Shown in pieces: positions 49,904 through 58,561 of a stretch of 64,000 nucleotides of DNA. The stretch is from contig JAPLFF010000007.1 of the NCBI GenBank assembly GCA_026390775.1, forward strand, positions 124,001 to 188,000. The letters run 5' to 3'. Source of the DNA: Ignavibacteriales bacterium (GTDB taxonomy: Bacteria > Bacteroidota > Ignavibacteria > Ignavibacteriales > Melioribacteraceae). A program made the translations under genes and the position numbers. Each line of letters starts with the position of its first letter. The first letter of the stretch is position 1. The notes below the pieces were generated by a model. The model was given only the letters and a program-made list of their open reading frames with translations. It made no database searches and was not told the DNA's origin.

Positions 49904-49959
49904 TTGACATCAATTACCATTTGAACTAAGTTGAAACCAACTCATTGGATAACTTAATT

Positions 49960-50697
49960 ATGCGAAAAATTAGAACTGATAGAATTTCTTTTATAAAAAT
50001 TATTTTCCTTTCTCTCTTCATTACTCTTTCAGCATGTTCAAGTGCGGAGTTTTTTCACATTTCACCCGTTCGTCCGGTTGATGAACTAATTGCAGAAGCA
50101 TTAACCGCTTCCCCGCCCGTTGAGACTGGAGAGTTTAGGCAAGCAGAACTTGTTGAATTGATAAAACTTGATTCAACGATCCGTCTTGATATCGGTTACG
50201 CAACAAATAATAATTTTCTAAGCACACCTTTATACAGTCAGGCGCGTGCTTTTTTACAGCGGCCTGCTGCCGAAGCCGTGGTGCGTGTTAATAAAAAATT
50301 ACTGCTCAAAGGTTACGGTTTACTAATTCACGATGCATATCGTCCGTGGTACATTACAAAAGTTTTCTGGGATGCTACTCCTGTTGATCTGCATAATTTT
50401 GTAGCCGATCCATCCAAAGGTTCTAAACATAACCGCGGATGTGCTGTTGATCTTACTCTCTTTGATCTTAAAACCGGAAAGCCGGTAGTGATGCCGAGTC
50501 TTTATGATGAAATGTCCGAACGTGCTTACGCAAATTATTCTGGCGGAACGGATGAACAAAGAAAACTGCGCGACTTACTCCGCACCGAAATGGAAAGCGA
50601 AGGTTTTACCGTGTACGAATTTGAATGGTGGCATTTTGATTACAAAGATTGGAAATCTTATACAGTTCAGAATGTTAGGTTTGAAGAGATACCTTAA
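49960..50697 (+). CDS. VanX-like D-alanyl-D-alanine dipeptidase lipoprotein (M15D)
   Basis: 245 residues from the ATG at 49960 (an in-frame TTG lies 15 bases upstream). A lipoprotein signal ends ITLSACSS (lipobox LSAC). The zinc-peptidase motifs of the M15D family are present: KHNRGCAVDLTL (His and Asp ligands) and FEWWHFDYKDW (catalytic Glu and His ligand). ANYSGG and DAYRPW fit too. Such enzymes cleave D-Ala-D-Ala or similar peptidoglycan dipeptides in the periplasm; resistance is not implied, since DdpX-like versions serve D-Ala recycling. It is flanked by inverted repeats, which suggests past mobility. Confidence 0.92.
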   Translation: MRKIRTDRISFIKIIFLSLFITLSACSSAEFFHISPVRPVDELIAEALTASPPVETGEFRQAELVELIKLDSTIRLDIGYATNNNFLSTPLYSQARAFLQRPAAEAVVRVNKKLLLKGYGLLIHDAYRPWYITKVFWDATPVDLHNFVADPSKGSKHNRGCAVDLTLFDLKTGKPVVMPSLYDEMSERAYANYSGGTDEQRKLRDLLRTEMESEGFTVYEFEWWHFDYKDWKSYTVQNVRFEEIP

Positions 50698-50702
50698 CAT
50701 CA

Positions 50703-50770
50703 CACCTCACCCGTCTCCGATGAATCGGAGCCTCCCTCTCCTTAGTAAGGAGAGGGGCTGGGGGTGAGGT
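50703..50770. repeat. Nested palindromic repeat, copy B (inverted relative to copy A)
   Basis: About 68 bp; its reverse complement matches copy A through CCTCACCCC, CCCCTCTCCTTA, AAGGAGAGGG and GGCTCCGATTCATCGGAGAC. It begins 6 bp after the stop of the VanX-like gene and could also fold at the transcript end. Confidence 0.75.
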
Positions 50771-50775
50771 TGAAA

Positions 50776-51025
50776 TAAAGTTTGACAACAATTCTCTTTT
50801 AAGCTAAGTTGGGTTAGTACCAAATCAATTCTTTCAGCGGGGTACTTTGTTTGAAAGTTTGAACAAAGAAAATAGATCTACCTTTTCTGTCTGCTTATTT
50901 ATGGAAAAAATAGTTGGAACGATATCACGCTAAAAAATTTGAAAATGGAATGAAAACAAAGAATATACTGGTAGATAAACAACATCCGCCATGTTGTCCG
51001 CTGGCGGGTTAACTAATAGTTAGGC
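50776..51025. other. Spacer ending in a putative attC right half
   Basis: About 250 bases with no convincing gene. The right end has GGCGGGTTAA (51004-51013) followed by GTTAGGC (51019-51025), the core-site sequence (GTTRRRY) of integron attC sites. A possible left half, ACAACAATTCTCTTTTAAGC, begins near 50785 and resembles the AACAATTC-type left arm of known attC sites. The boundaries of the left part are uncertain. Confidence 0.45.
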
Positions 51026-51045
51026 AAAGAAAAAATGGAGTTTGT

Positions 51046-51714
51046 GTGAATCTTTTTTGTCAACTTGGTTTTCATAAATGGGACGGAGATAAATGTTCGA
51101 AGTGCGGTAAAGAGAATAATACTTTGGGTGTGGAAGATCTAGTAGGCGTTACTTATGAATCTATCAAAATAGGTGATCAAGTCTGGATGTCAAGAAATTT
51201 AAATGTTAGCAGATTCCGGAATGGTGATCCCATTCCCATAGTTAAAAGTGACGATGAGTGGACACGCGCTGGAGAGGAAAGCAAAGCTGCATCTTGTTTC
51301 TATAATAATATGAAAAAGTATGGTAAGAAGTATGGTATACTTTATAATTGGTATGTAATCTATGACAAGAGGGGAGTAGCACCAGAAGGTTGGCATATAC
51401 CTTCAAATGAAGAGTATCAGAAACTAGCTATAGCAGTAGGCAAAAAAAATAGCGATGCCTTAAAAGCCATTGGTGAGGGAACAGGCACAAACAGAAGCGG
51501 TTTTACTGCATTGCTTGGAGGTTACCGTGAACATGCCTATGTCGGTAACAAAGATTTTTTTCGATACATAGACGAAAGCTGTTTTTTGTGGACTTCCACA
51601 TGGCACAATGCTTATGAGTCGTGCTGTATTTACTTAAGCTGTAATTCTAAAGATATTTACTTTGCGCATGGCTTTAAAGGAGCTGGTCTTAGTATTCGTT
51701 GCATCAAAGATTAA
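51046..51714 (+). CDS. FISUMP-domain protein with zinc-ribbon-like N-terminus
   Basis: 222 residues from a GTG start with GGAG five bases upstream. Residues about 1-25 hold cysteines and a histidine in the order C-H-CxxC (FCQLGFHKWDGDKCSKCGKE), a zinc-ribbon-like start. The rest is a FISUMP domain: IKIGDQVWMSRNLNVSRF, YGILYNWYVIY, APEGWHIPSNEEYQKL, GGYREHAYVG, FLWTSTW and a final LSIRCIKD. FISUMP proteins are usually secreted, but no signal peptide is seen here, so this may be a cytoplasmic relative. It sits between GTTAGGC and GCCTAAC, the layout of an integron gene cassette. Function unknown. Confidence 0.85.
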   Translation: MNLFCQLGFHKWDGDKCSKCGKENNTLGVEDLVGVTYESIKIGDQVWMSRNLNVSRFRNGDPIPIVKSDDEWTRAGEESKAASCFYNNMKKYGKKYGILYNWYVIYDKRGVAPEGWHIPSNEEYQKLAIAVGKKNSDALKAIGEGTGTNRSGFTALLGGYREHAYVGNKDFFRYIDESCFLWTSTWHNAYESCCIYLSCNSKDIYFAHGFKGAGLSIRCIKD

Positions 51715-51732
51715 AAATATTTATCAAGCTTT

Positions 51733-51923
51733 GCCTAACAAGTTCTTCAAGGCCGACCGCTTTAAACTGTTTGGCATATGCTTAGGATAAAATTGCGTTA
51801 CAAAAGTTTGTTGCTCTTTGAGTGTAGTTGTGTAAACAAAGTAATTAATAAATTATTGGCGTTGTCTTTTCAATGTTGCATTGCTGTTATGGGCGGCGGC
51901 TTAAAAACAACGTCATTATGTGC
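51733..51923. repeat. attC-like recombination site (long form), site 1
   Basis: Starts GCCTAACAAGTTCTTCAAGG then CCGACCGC, closely like the R''-L'' half of classical attC sites (RYYYAAC, TTCAAGCCGACC). The right end has GGCGGCGGCTTAA (51892-51904) then AACGTCATTATGTGC, which reads as a disrupted GTT-type core. The middle shares a segment of about 60 bp with site 2 (AGTGTAGTTGTGTAAACAAA against AGTGTGTGATTAGTAAACAA). Confidence 0.5.
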
Positions 51924-51953
51924 TAAAAAATAATAAATCATGGAAGATTATTT

Positions 51954-52835
51954 ATGAGAAAGATTACATTATTACTAGTCATGTTAATTGCAATTCAAAT
52001 ATGCTATTCAAATAACAATGAATACAAAGTGAGGAATGTTGAAGTTACTTACATTGCTAATGAAGGTTTTTTGATAAAAGTGGGTGATAAAAAAATATTA
52101 ATTGATGCATTGTTCGGGGATAAAGATTACGGATTCTGCGATATTCCAAAAGAAGAGACAATGAATTCAATTTTAAAAAATGAAAATATTTTTAAGAATA
52201 TAGATTTAATAGCAACAACTCATGCACACGTTGACCATTTCTATTCGCCATTTGTAATTGAACATTTAATGAGTAATACAAAAGGTCAATTTATTTCATG
52301 TAAACAATCTATTGATAACCTAAAAAAACAAGATAAGTATGACAAGGTTAAAAATCGTTTATTTGAAATCACGCCTGATAATTTTAGCTACAAAGACACA
52401 ACAATTAACGGTATTGGGATAAGAGTATATCGACTAGCCCATGGCCCATACTTTACAGATGATCCTAAGACCGGAGAAAAAATCAACAGACACCAAAACG
52501 TTCAAAATATTGGATTTCTATTTAATATAGATGGAGTAAAAATATTTCACAGCGGGGACTCAAATGAAGATGGAATTGCGGAATATGAACACTTTAGACT
52601 AGATAAGGAAAATATAGATATTGCATTTTTAGGTAGAGGTTTTATTTGGAAATCTAATTGCAACGGAATTGAATTGGTAAAAAACTATATAAATGCAAAA
52701 CACATTGTATTAATGCACATTCATCATGACGAATTTAATAAATATAATGAAGTAGCTACTCAACTAAAAAATGAATTTGCAAATATCAAAATATTTAGAG
52801 AGGAATTGGAAACTAAGAATTATGTTTTTGAATGA
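51954..52835 (+). CDS. Exported MBL-fold metallo-hydrolase
   Basis: 293 residues with a signal peptide (about residues 1-20, MLIAIQICYSNN). The metal-binding motif is TTHAHVDHFYSP (HxHxDH), followed by VYRLAHGPY, IFHSGDSNEDG and LMHIHHDEF as the later ligands. This is the UlaG-like/beta-lactamase fold of unknown substrate. Related but not close to the second MBL protein at 56550. It lies just after attC-like site 1 and is followed by a 104-bp spacer with GTTATGTGC (52910). Confidence 0.86.
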   Translation: MRKITLLLVMLIAIQICYSNNNEYKVRNVEVTYIANEGFLIKVGDKKILIDALFGDKDYGFCDIPKEETMNSILKNENIFKNIDLIATTHAHVDHFYSPFVIEHLMSNTKGQFISCKQSIDNLKKQDKYDKVKNRLFEITPDNFSYKDTTINGIGIRVYRLAHGPYFTDDPKTGEKINRHQNVQNIGFLFNIDGVKIFHSGDSNEDGIAEYEHFRLDKENIDIAFLGRGFIWKSNCNGIELVKNYINAKHIVLMHIHHDEFNKYNEVATQLKNEFANIKIFREELETKNYVFE

Positions 52836-52939
52836 TCGATTAAAAGCTAAAACTAAATTCCAGTTAGTGTGGAACCGATGATAAAATGAGTAACTGCACA
52901 AAAGTAATAGTTATGTGCTGCTAAGAATAAGGAAGAAAT

Positions 52940-53638
52940 ATGAAGAAGCTTTGTATAGTTGGGGCATCTGGAAAACTAGGACAGTATATGGTTCAACATG
53001 CGCTTAATCGTGGATATGAGGTGATTGGTGTTTGTCGTGAGAAAAGTGTGACTAAACTTGATAGATTCAAAGATAGGATGACAATTATACTTGGTGCAAC
53101 CAACAACCGTGAAGTAATCGAAAAGGCGATAAGAGAATGTGATGCAGTTCTGACTGTGCTTGTCCCTTGGGGTGTTCACAATTACTCTTCTGGAACCGCT
53201 CAAGCAGTATTGGATTTTGCATCTGAAGATGCGCGTCTTATTTTCTCTTGCGGATGGCATATAACCCGTGATGGTCAAGATAGGTATTCTTATACGTTCA
53301 AAATAATGGTGAAAATTACAAGTTGGATCGGCAAGTTTTTGCGTTTAATTGATATCAATGATCAAGTGGAGGCTTGTCACCGTATATTTTCTAGTGATAG
53401 ACGGTGGACGGTAGTGCGCGGTAGTGATCTTGAAGAAGGTGAGAGTCAAGGTTTGCCAATGTGGAGTAAACATGTTGGAGATCCCATTCTTAAGAGTAAT
53501 TTAACTCGTCGCGTAGATTATGCTTTATTTATGGTTGAAGCTATCAACAATGACGAACTCATCCATGAAGCTCCTGCAATTGTTGGATGTCAAACGCCAT
53601 CAGTGCTGGCTATTAAGAATGATATTTCAAGAGTATAA
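52940..53638 (+). CDS. NAD(P)-binding atypical SDR (NmrA/SDR_a5-like)
   Basis: 232 residues. LCIVGASGKLGQYMVQHAL is the TGxxGxxG-type Rossmann motif of atypical SDRs, followed by YEVIGVCREKSVTKLDRF and AVLTVLVPWGVHNYS. There is no YxxxK motif at the expected position, so it may bind NAD(P) as a sensor or epimerase-like protein. GAAGAAAT-type spacing precedes the ATG. Alone between two short spacers in the plus-strand accessory block. Confidence 0.78.
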   Translation: MKKLCIVGASGKLGQYMVQHALNRGYEVIGVCREKSVTKLDRFKDRMTIILGATNNREVIEKAIRECDAVLTVLVPWGVHNYSSGTAQAVLDFASEDARLIFSCGWHITRDGQDRYSYTFKIMVKITSWIGKFLRLIDINDQVEACHRIFSSDRRWTVVRGSDLEEGESQGLPMWSKHVGDPILKSNLTRRVDYALFMVEAINNDELIHEAPAIVGCQTPSVLAIKNDISRV

Positions 53639-53709
53639 AAATCATTACAACTTTTTCTTTTTTACCAAAGTCTAACAAGCAGTATTCATTTTAATAAAAG
53701 GAAACAAAA

Positions 53710-55197
53710 ATGAGAAAATATTTATTTACAACATTACTTTTATGTTTTTTAATGATAACTTCCATTGCATTCTCGCAAAGTGCAGAATACAAGATAAACG
53801 AGTTGATGAATGCCTACGCTGAAAATGGACAATTCAATGGAACAATTCTTGTTAAAAAAGGCGAAAAGATTATATATAAGAACGCCTTTGGATATGCAAA
53901 TCGTGAATGGGATATACTTAACACTGTCGATTCTAAATTTTTAATCGGTTCTATTGGAAAACCATTTACTGCTTTAATGACACTAATATTAGTAAACGAT
54001 GGATTAATAAATTTAAATGCTACCATTAATGATTATATCCCTGAATATTCCGGGCCGGCAAAAAATAAAGCAACGATTCATCAACTGTTAACGCACACAT
54101 CCGGTATTCCTGATCATGGGGCAGTTCCGAATTATTCAAAGAAACGAGTTCGATGGATTTATAATTCAGACCAATATTTACAACTAATCAATGAAGTTGA
54201 ATCAAAATTTGAACCTGGAACCGGTTTTCAGTATAGTGGAATTGCCTATAACATTCTTGCTATAATTTGCGAGAAAGTAACAAAGAAAGATTTTGGCGAT
54301 CTATTAAAAGAAAGAATTTTTATACCACTAGAAATGAAAAACACAAAACATGATAAAAATCTCGATATCGATACAAAGCGAGCTGACGGTTATGAGTATC
54401 ATTTATTAGAAGGTTATATGAACCCTTCTTATCTTGAAATGTGCCATGTCAAAGGTTCCGGAGGAATTTTGTCAACCGTCGAAGATTTAGCCAAATTCAG
54501 TAACGAGTGTTTTAAAACTCAAGAACTTTTATCAAAAGACTTATACAAAAAAATGTTTACGCCTTATATTAAGGACTGGCAATATTATGGTTATGGATGG
54601 TGGATTACCAACCGTATTATTAACGGTGATTCATTAACCTTGATAAGTCATGGCGGAAGCACAGATGGATATAAAGCATATTTAACCAGAATTGTTCAAG
54701 ATTCCACGGATATTATTCTCTTTCAAAACAATTATTTCCGAACAGAACTCGGAGTTAAGTTTGATTATTTCACTACAAATGAGATTATTGACATACTTTA
54801 TGGTAAAGAATATTCATTACCTAAAAAGTCCATTGCAAAAGATTTGGGTTACATAATCGGTCAAGAAAATATTGATGCAGCTATTAGAAAGTATTATACA
54901 CTCAAGGAAAATAAAAATTATTTTATAAATGATAATGAATTCAATCAACTGGGAAAAGAACTGTATAATAAATACGAATTAAAAAATGAGTCTTATAAAA
55001 TTTATGAGCTAGCGATTCAAGAATTTCCAAACTCATTCTTGCTGAATTATTCATTAGGCAAATTATTAAGCGATAATAAAAACGAAAGTGCAATAAAATA
55101 TTTGAGAAAATGCGTTGATTTGTATAACAGCAATTCTGAGAATAAAGAGTTTAGTGAAGAATATGAAAAAGCGTTAGCTCTAATAAAAATAAAATAA
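53710..55197 (+). CDS. Exported serine hydrolase of the class C beta-lactamase/PBP fold
   Basis: 495 residues with signal peptide (cut near AFSQ, residues 20-23). Catalytic SxxK is SIGK in LIGSIGKPFTALMTL, the YxN motif is in YSGIAYNILA and the KTG-like motif is HGG in ISHGGSTDGYKAY. The last about 100 residues are helical and look like tetratricopeptide-type repeats. Members include esterases, D-amino peptidases and rarely beta-lactamases; resistance should not be assumed. AAAGGAAACAAAA precedes the ATG. GTCTAAC, an R''-like string, lies 40 bp upstream. Confidence 0.9.
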   Translation: MRKYLFTTLLLCFLMITSIAFSQSAEYKINELMNAYAENGQFNGTILVKKGEKIIYKNAFGYANREWDILNTVDSKFLIGSIGKPFTALMTLILVNDGLINLNATINDYIPEYSGPAKNKATIHQLLTHTSGIPDHGAVPNYSKKRVRWIYNSDQYLQLINEVESKFEPGTGFQYSGIAYNILAIICEKVTKKDFGDLLKERIFIPLEMKNTKHDKNLDIDTKRADGYEYHLLEGYMNPSYLEMCHVKGSGGILSTVEDLAKFSNECFKTQELLSKDLYKKMFTPYIKDWQYYGYGWWITNRIINGDSLTLISHGGSTDGYKAYLTRIVQDSTDIILFQNNYFRTELGVKFDYFTTNEIIDILYGKEYSLPKKSIAKDLGYIIGQENIDAAIRKYYTLKENKNYFINDNEFNQLGKELYNKYELKNESYKIYELAIQEFPNSFLLNYSLGKLLSDNKNESAIKYLRKCVDLYNSNSENKEFSEEYEKALALIKIK

Positions 55198-55243
55198 TAA
55201 TAAATTATTAAAAAGCAATTTGATAAATGCAATATAAAGATTG

Positions 55244-55469
55244 CACATAACCCGCGTCTCAGCCCGACCGCTTCTCTGCCTACGGCAGACAAGTTCGAAT
55301 CGGTTGTAGTGAGTTTTTAGGGTTTGGTCTTTCAGTGCAAGTTGTTCTTTTAGTGTGTGATTAGTAAACAAACTGATTTTAAATAAATAGTTGCGCCTGC
55401 CTGCGGTAGGCAGGTTGATATAACCGCCATTCTTTTTTTGGGCGGCGGTTTAAGCGCAACAACGTTTGT
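55244..55469. repeat. attC-like recombination site (long form), site 2
   Basis: Starts CACATAACCCGCGTCTCAGC then CCGACCGC and ends GGCGGCGGTTTAAGCGC then AACAACGTTTGTC; the two arms pair imperfectly, as R''-L'' and L'-R' do in attC. It contains two palindromes, CTGCCTACGGCAG (55276-55288) and CCTGCCTGCGGTAGGCAGG (55396-55414). The middle shares about 60 bp with site 1. The 294-base spacer holds no gene. Confidence 0.45.
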
Positions 55470-55491
55470 CAAACTAATAAGGAACAAGAAA

Positions 55492-55992
55492 ATGGCACTT
55501 AAAAGAATAGCCACACAAGATGGGGAAGTGTATTTTGTTGATTCTAAAACTGGTAATCGTGTTCTAACCGGTATGGAAAAGCACAAACCTTATTCACAAG
55601 TAGTTACAAAAAAGAAAACATGTTCAAATTGCGGAAGTGAAATCTCTAACACAGATTTAAAATGTCCGCAATGTAATTTCGATTTACCTCAAAAATCCGT
55701 TGGACCAAAGAAATTTAAGGAATTAACCGCTGAAGATTTTCCGGGGGTTGATCCGGAAAAATTTGATGAATGGAAAGAAGCAGTACTGGAAGCAGATAAA
55801 AACATTATTATGGTTTTTGTTGGGCTGCTTGTTTTAAATGTAATTCTCTTTCTTGCTATGGGAAGTTTTATGCTAGGAGGAATATTATTAGTAATAGTTT
55901 TGATTATGGTTAACCGAAAACCAAACCGGTTAGCTAAGGAATTAGGTATTACAAGAGATGCAATTAAAAGAGCTCGAGCGGGAGGAAGTTAA
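55492..55992 (+). CDS. Zinc-ribbon membrane protein of unknown function
   Basis: 166 residues from the ATG at 55492; the frame is open further upstream but runs into attC-like site 2, so the internal ATG is preferred. Residues about 42-60 hold a zinc ribbon (CSNCGSEISNTDLKCPQC). A membrane segment of one or two helices lies at about residues 108-142. Between them is a short acidic domain (TAEDFPGVDPEKFDEWKEAV). The C-terminal tail is basic. No family recognised; function unknown. Confidence 0.75.
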   Translation: MALKRIATQDGEVYFVDSKTGNRVLTGMEKHKPYSQVVTKKKTCSNCGSEISNTDLKCPQCNFDLPQKSVGPKKFKELTAEDFPGVDPEKFDEWKEAVLEADKNIIMVFVGLLVLNVILFLAMGSFMLGGILLVIVLIMVNRKPNRLAKELGITRDAIKRARAGGS

Positions 55993-56074
55993 TTACTTTT
56001 GCTCGGTCGTCAAGAACCAATCCCCGCCAAGAAAGATGAACGGGTAAACTTGACAGAAATAACTAAATAGTTTT

Positions 56075-56097
56075 CAGTCAAGTTAGAACCTTGACTG
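56075..56097. repeat. Stem-loop before the DoxX gene
   Basis: CAGTCAAG / CTTGACTG (8-bp perfect stem, 7-base loop). No T-run follows on either strand, so it is not a normal intrinsic terminator. Could be a leader hairpin or a repeat remnant. Confidence 0.4.
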
Positions 56098-56117
56098 CCA
56101 AAAAAAGAGGATGCATC

Positions 56118-56531
56118 ATGAACATAACAATTATTAAAAATAAGTGGTTAGCGATGGAACCGTACTTGCTCAGTGTTCTTAGAATCGTAGCTGCATTCAT
56201 ATTCATACTTACTGGCACAATGAAGCTCTTCGCTTTCCCGATTGGAATGCTTCCAAATGGCGGCACTGTTCCTCTAATATCCCAGATGGGCCTTGGCGGT
56301 TTACTCGAAGTGTTCGGCGGCAGTTTGATTTTACTTGGTCTCTTTACTCGTCCAGTTGCATTTATTTTAGCTGGTGAGATGGCTGTAGCTTATTTTCAAT
56401 TTCACTTTCCAAAGGGCTTTTGGCCTATTATGAACGGAGGAGTGCCTGCTATACTCTACTGTTTTGTCTGGCTCTATTTCTCGGCTGCCGGTGCAGGATT
56501 GTGGAGTCTAGATGCGAAGCGCGGGAAATAA
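56118..56531 (+). CDS. DoxX-family membrane protein
   Basis: 137 residues from the ATG at 56118, which AGAGG precedes. Four membrane helices with the DoxX pattern: LRIVAAFIFILTGTMKL, GGLLEVFGGSLILLGLFTRP, FILAGEMAVAYFQFHFPKGFWP and a final YLYFSAAGAG-type helix (CFVWLYFSAAGAGLWSLD). DoxX-like proteins are small inner-membrane proteins linked to redox stress; the specific role is unknown. It is upstream of an MBL hydrolase gene by 18 bp. Confidence 0.88.
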   Translation: MNITIIKNKWLAMEPYLLSVLRIVAAFIFILTGTMKLFAFPIGMLPNGGTVPLISQMGLGGLLEVFGGSLILLGLFTRPVAFILAGEMAVAYFQFHFPKGFWPIMNGGVPAILYCFVWLYFSAAGAGLWSLDAKRGK

Positions 56532-56549
56532 AAATTTAGGAGTGAAGAA

Positions 56550-57281
56550 ATGAGAAATCTAATTACAATAATAGTTTTGTTATTATCGGTTTATATTCTA
56601 AAAGCACAGAATAATTTTATTACCGATATAATAAAAACATCAGCCGGTGATCTTAATATAACTTTTATTGGTCATGCATCCTTAATTTTTGAATTTAATA
56701 ATATGATAATTCATATTGATCCGGTTTCCAGATACGCTGATTATTCCAAATTACCAAAAGCTGATATAATTTTAATCACTCATGATCACCCTGATCATCT
56801 TGATCCAAAAGCAATTGAAGTGATAAAAAAAGATGATACAAAATTATTCTGCAATGAAGCATCTCTTCCAACAGCGACGGGCGGAACTGTTCTGAAGAAC
56901 GGTGAAGCAGCTTCTTATAAAGGAATTAAAATTTCTGCAGTACCGGCTTATAACATCATTAATAAAAGAGAAACCGGAGAAGCTTTTCATCCGAAAGGAG
57001 TGGGAAACGGTTATGTGTTAACCTTTTCAAATGTGAAAGTTTATATAGCCGGTGATACAGAAAATATTCCAGAGATGAAAAATCTTAACGGGATTGATAT
57101 TGCTTTTCTTCCTATGAACTTGCCCTATACTATGACTCCGGTTATGGTCGTAAAAGCTGTTAAAATGTTCAACCCGAAAATTCTTTATCCATATCATTAT
57201 GCGAATTCCAACGTGAATGAGTTGGTAGAACTTTTGAAAGACAAGAAAGATTGTGAAGTGCGAATTCGAAAAATGAATTAG
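56550..57281 (+). CDS. Exported MBL-fold metallo-hydrolase (UlaG-like)
   Basis: 243 residues with signal peptide (cut near LKAQ, residues 17-20). LITHDHPDHLDP is the HxHxDH site, followed by AVPAYNIINKRE, VYIAGDTENIPEM and PYHYAN, the later ligands. GxxxHPKGVGNGYVL is a typical UlaG-like stretch. Substrate unknown. AGGAGTGAAGAA precedes the ATG, and it is 18 bp after the DoxX gene, so they may be co-transcribed. Confidence 0.9.
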   Translation: MRNLITIIVLLLSVYILKAQNNFITDIIKTSAGDLNITFIGHASLIFEFNNMIIHIDPVSRYADYSKLPKADIILITHDHPDHLDPKAIEVIKKDDTKLFCNEASLPTATGGTVLKNGEAASYKGIKISAVPAYNIINKRETGEAFHPKGVGNGYVLTFSNVKVYIAGDTENIPEMKNLNGIDIAFLPMNLPYTMTPVMVVKAVKMFNPKILYPYHYANSNVNELVELLKDKKDCEVRIRKMN

Positions 57282-57312
57282 ATTTTTTTTGCATTCTAAA
57301 ATAGGATTATAA

Positions 57313-57777
57313 ATGAAAATTACTATTGAACCAATTGGATATGTTTATTCTGAGCGCAAAGAAGCGGTTGACGATAATTGGAAGGAAGTAAAATCTTGGA
57401 TAGAACTTAATAATAATTTTTCTGAAGAAAGTCTTGATGGCTTGCATGAGTTCTCTCATTTAGAAGTAATTTACCATTTCCATAAAGTAAATCCATCAGA
57501 AATAGTTAGTAAGTCAGAACATCCGCGTGAAAACCCAAATTGGCCAAAAGTTGGAATCTTTTCACAAAGGAAAAAAGCAAGACCAAATCTATTAGGCACA
57601 ACTATTTGCGAAATATTAAAAGTTGAAGGCAAAAGAATTTATGTTCAAGGTTTAGATGCGATTGATCAAACACCGGTTATTGATATAAAACCAGTTTTCA
57701 AAGAGTACTTACCTAATGACATTTCAAAAGTTAAGCAGCCAAATTGGGTTACTGAACTTATGAAAAATTACTGGTGA
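57313..57777 (+). CDS. TrmO-type tRNA m6t6A methyltransferase (TsaA/UPF0066 family)
   Basis: 154 residues, close to the TsaA-domain norm. IEPIGYVYSERKEAVDDNW, DGLHEFSHLEVIYHFH, VGIFSQRKKARPNLLGTTIC and VQGLDAIDQTPVIDIKP are the conserved blocks (RxxxRPNxLG and LDAxDGTPxxDIKP-like). TrmO methylates t6A37 of tRNA using SAM. Here the domain is alone, without the C-terminal extension of E. coli TrmO. Short orphan homologues may have other substrates. Confidence 0.85.
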   Translation: MKITIEPIGYVYSERKEAVDDNWKEVKSWIELNNNFSEESLDGLHEFSHLEVIYHFHKVNPSEIVSKSEHPRENPNWPKVGIFSQRKKARPNLLGTTICEILKVEGKRIYVQGLDAIDQTPVIDIKPVFKEYLPNDISKVKQPNWVTELMKNYW

Positions 57778-57804
57778 CAAACTTATGCTGTGACAACCTC
57801 ATAA

Positions 57805-58561
57805 ATGAAAAGAGAAAATTATTAGAACATCATTAATAACTTGTACGATTATACTTCTTGTTTCTTTTGTTAACATTGGACAAACATTAAAGTTTGCCGG
57901 AAGAGAATGGAAGATCAAATCAACTTCAGTAAGAACCCCGCCGGGAAATAATAACTGGTCGGGAAACAACGCTTGGGTTGATTCGTTAGATCAGCTTCAT
58001 CTAAAAATTTCTTATTCTAAAACCGATAACAAATGGTATTGCGCGGAAGTTATTTCGACTGAGGCGCTTTCATTTGGGACTTATCAATGGAATGTAATTG
58101 GCCGTATAGATTCATTCGACAAAAATATTGTGCTCGGTTTATTTCAATACCGAGGACCTGATGGGCAAAATGAAATTGATATTGAAATGGCAAAGTTTGG
58201 TAATGATTCTGCTGAGGTCGGTAACTTCAGTGTTTATCCTTCTAAAAGCGGATTGGATTATACCAATGATAATTTTGTAATTAGATTATCGGGGACTTAT
58301 ACAACTCACCGCTACAAATGGAATTCGGATTCCCTATTATTTCAAATCCTGGCGGGTCATCGTGATGATGATATTAATGAAATAAGAAGATGGAGTTTTA
58401 TTCCATCTTCAACATTGGTATCAAACAGCAATAGTGACTACATTCCGCAAATGCCAATGCCGGTTTATATAAACTTCTGGCTTCGTTCGGGGCAACCCCC
58501 TTCCGACGGTAATGAGGTGGAGTTAATCATAAAGAGTTTTAGATACTCACCAGAAAGATAA
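57805..58561 (+). pseudogene. GH16-like secreted glycosidase with frameshift right after the start
   Basis: From 57809 to the stop at 58561 one frame is open and codes for a signal peptide (SLITCTIILLVSFVNIGQ) and a GH16-type lectin-fold domain with GQNEIDIEMAKFG, the ExDxE catalytic motif (Glu, Asp and Glu intact). But the only ATG, at 57805, is in another frame and stops after six codons. Removing one A from the AAAA run at 57808-57811 gives MKEKIIRTS and restores a 251-residue protein. It may be a true frameshift, a sequencing error or slippage-controlled expression. A GTG at 58130 would skip the signal peptide and half the domain. Confidence 0.75.

Noticed and set aside
49960-50697. Vancomycin resistance gene
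   Set aside because: Only a VanX-like peptidase is present, with no VanH or VanA-type ligase nearby; a recycling role is as likely.
53710-55197. Class C beta-lactamase
   Set aside because: The fold is shared by many esterases and peptidases; the third motif is HGG, not KTG, and a helical C-terminal domain is present.
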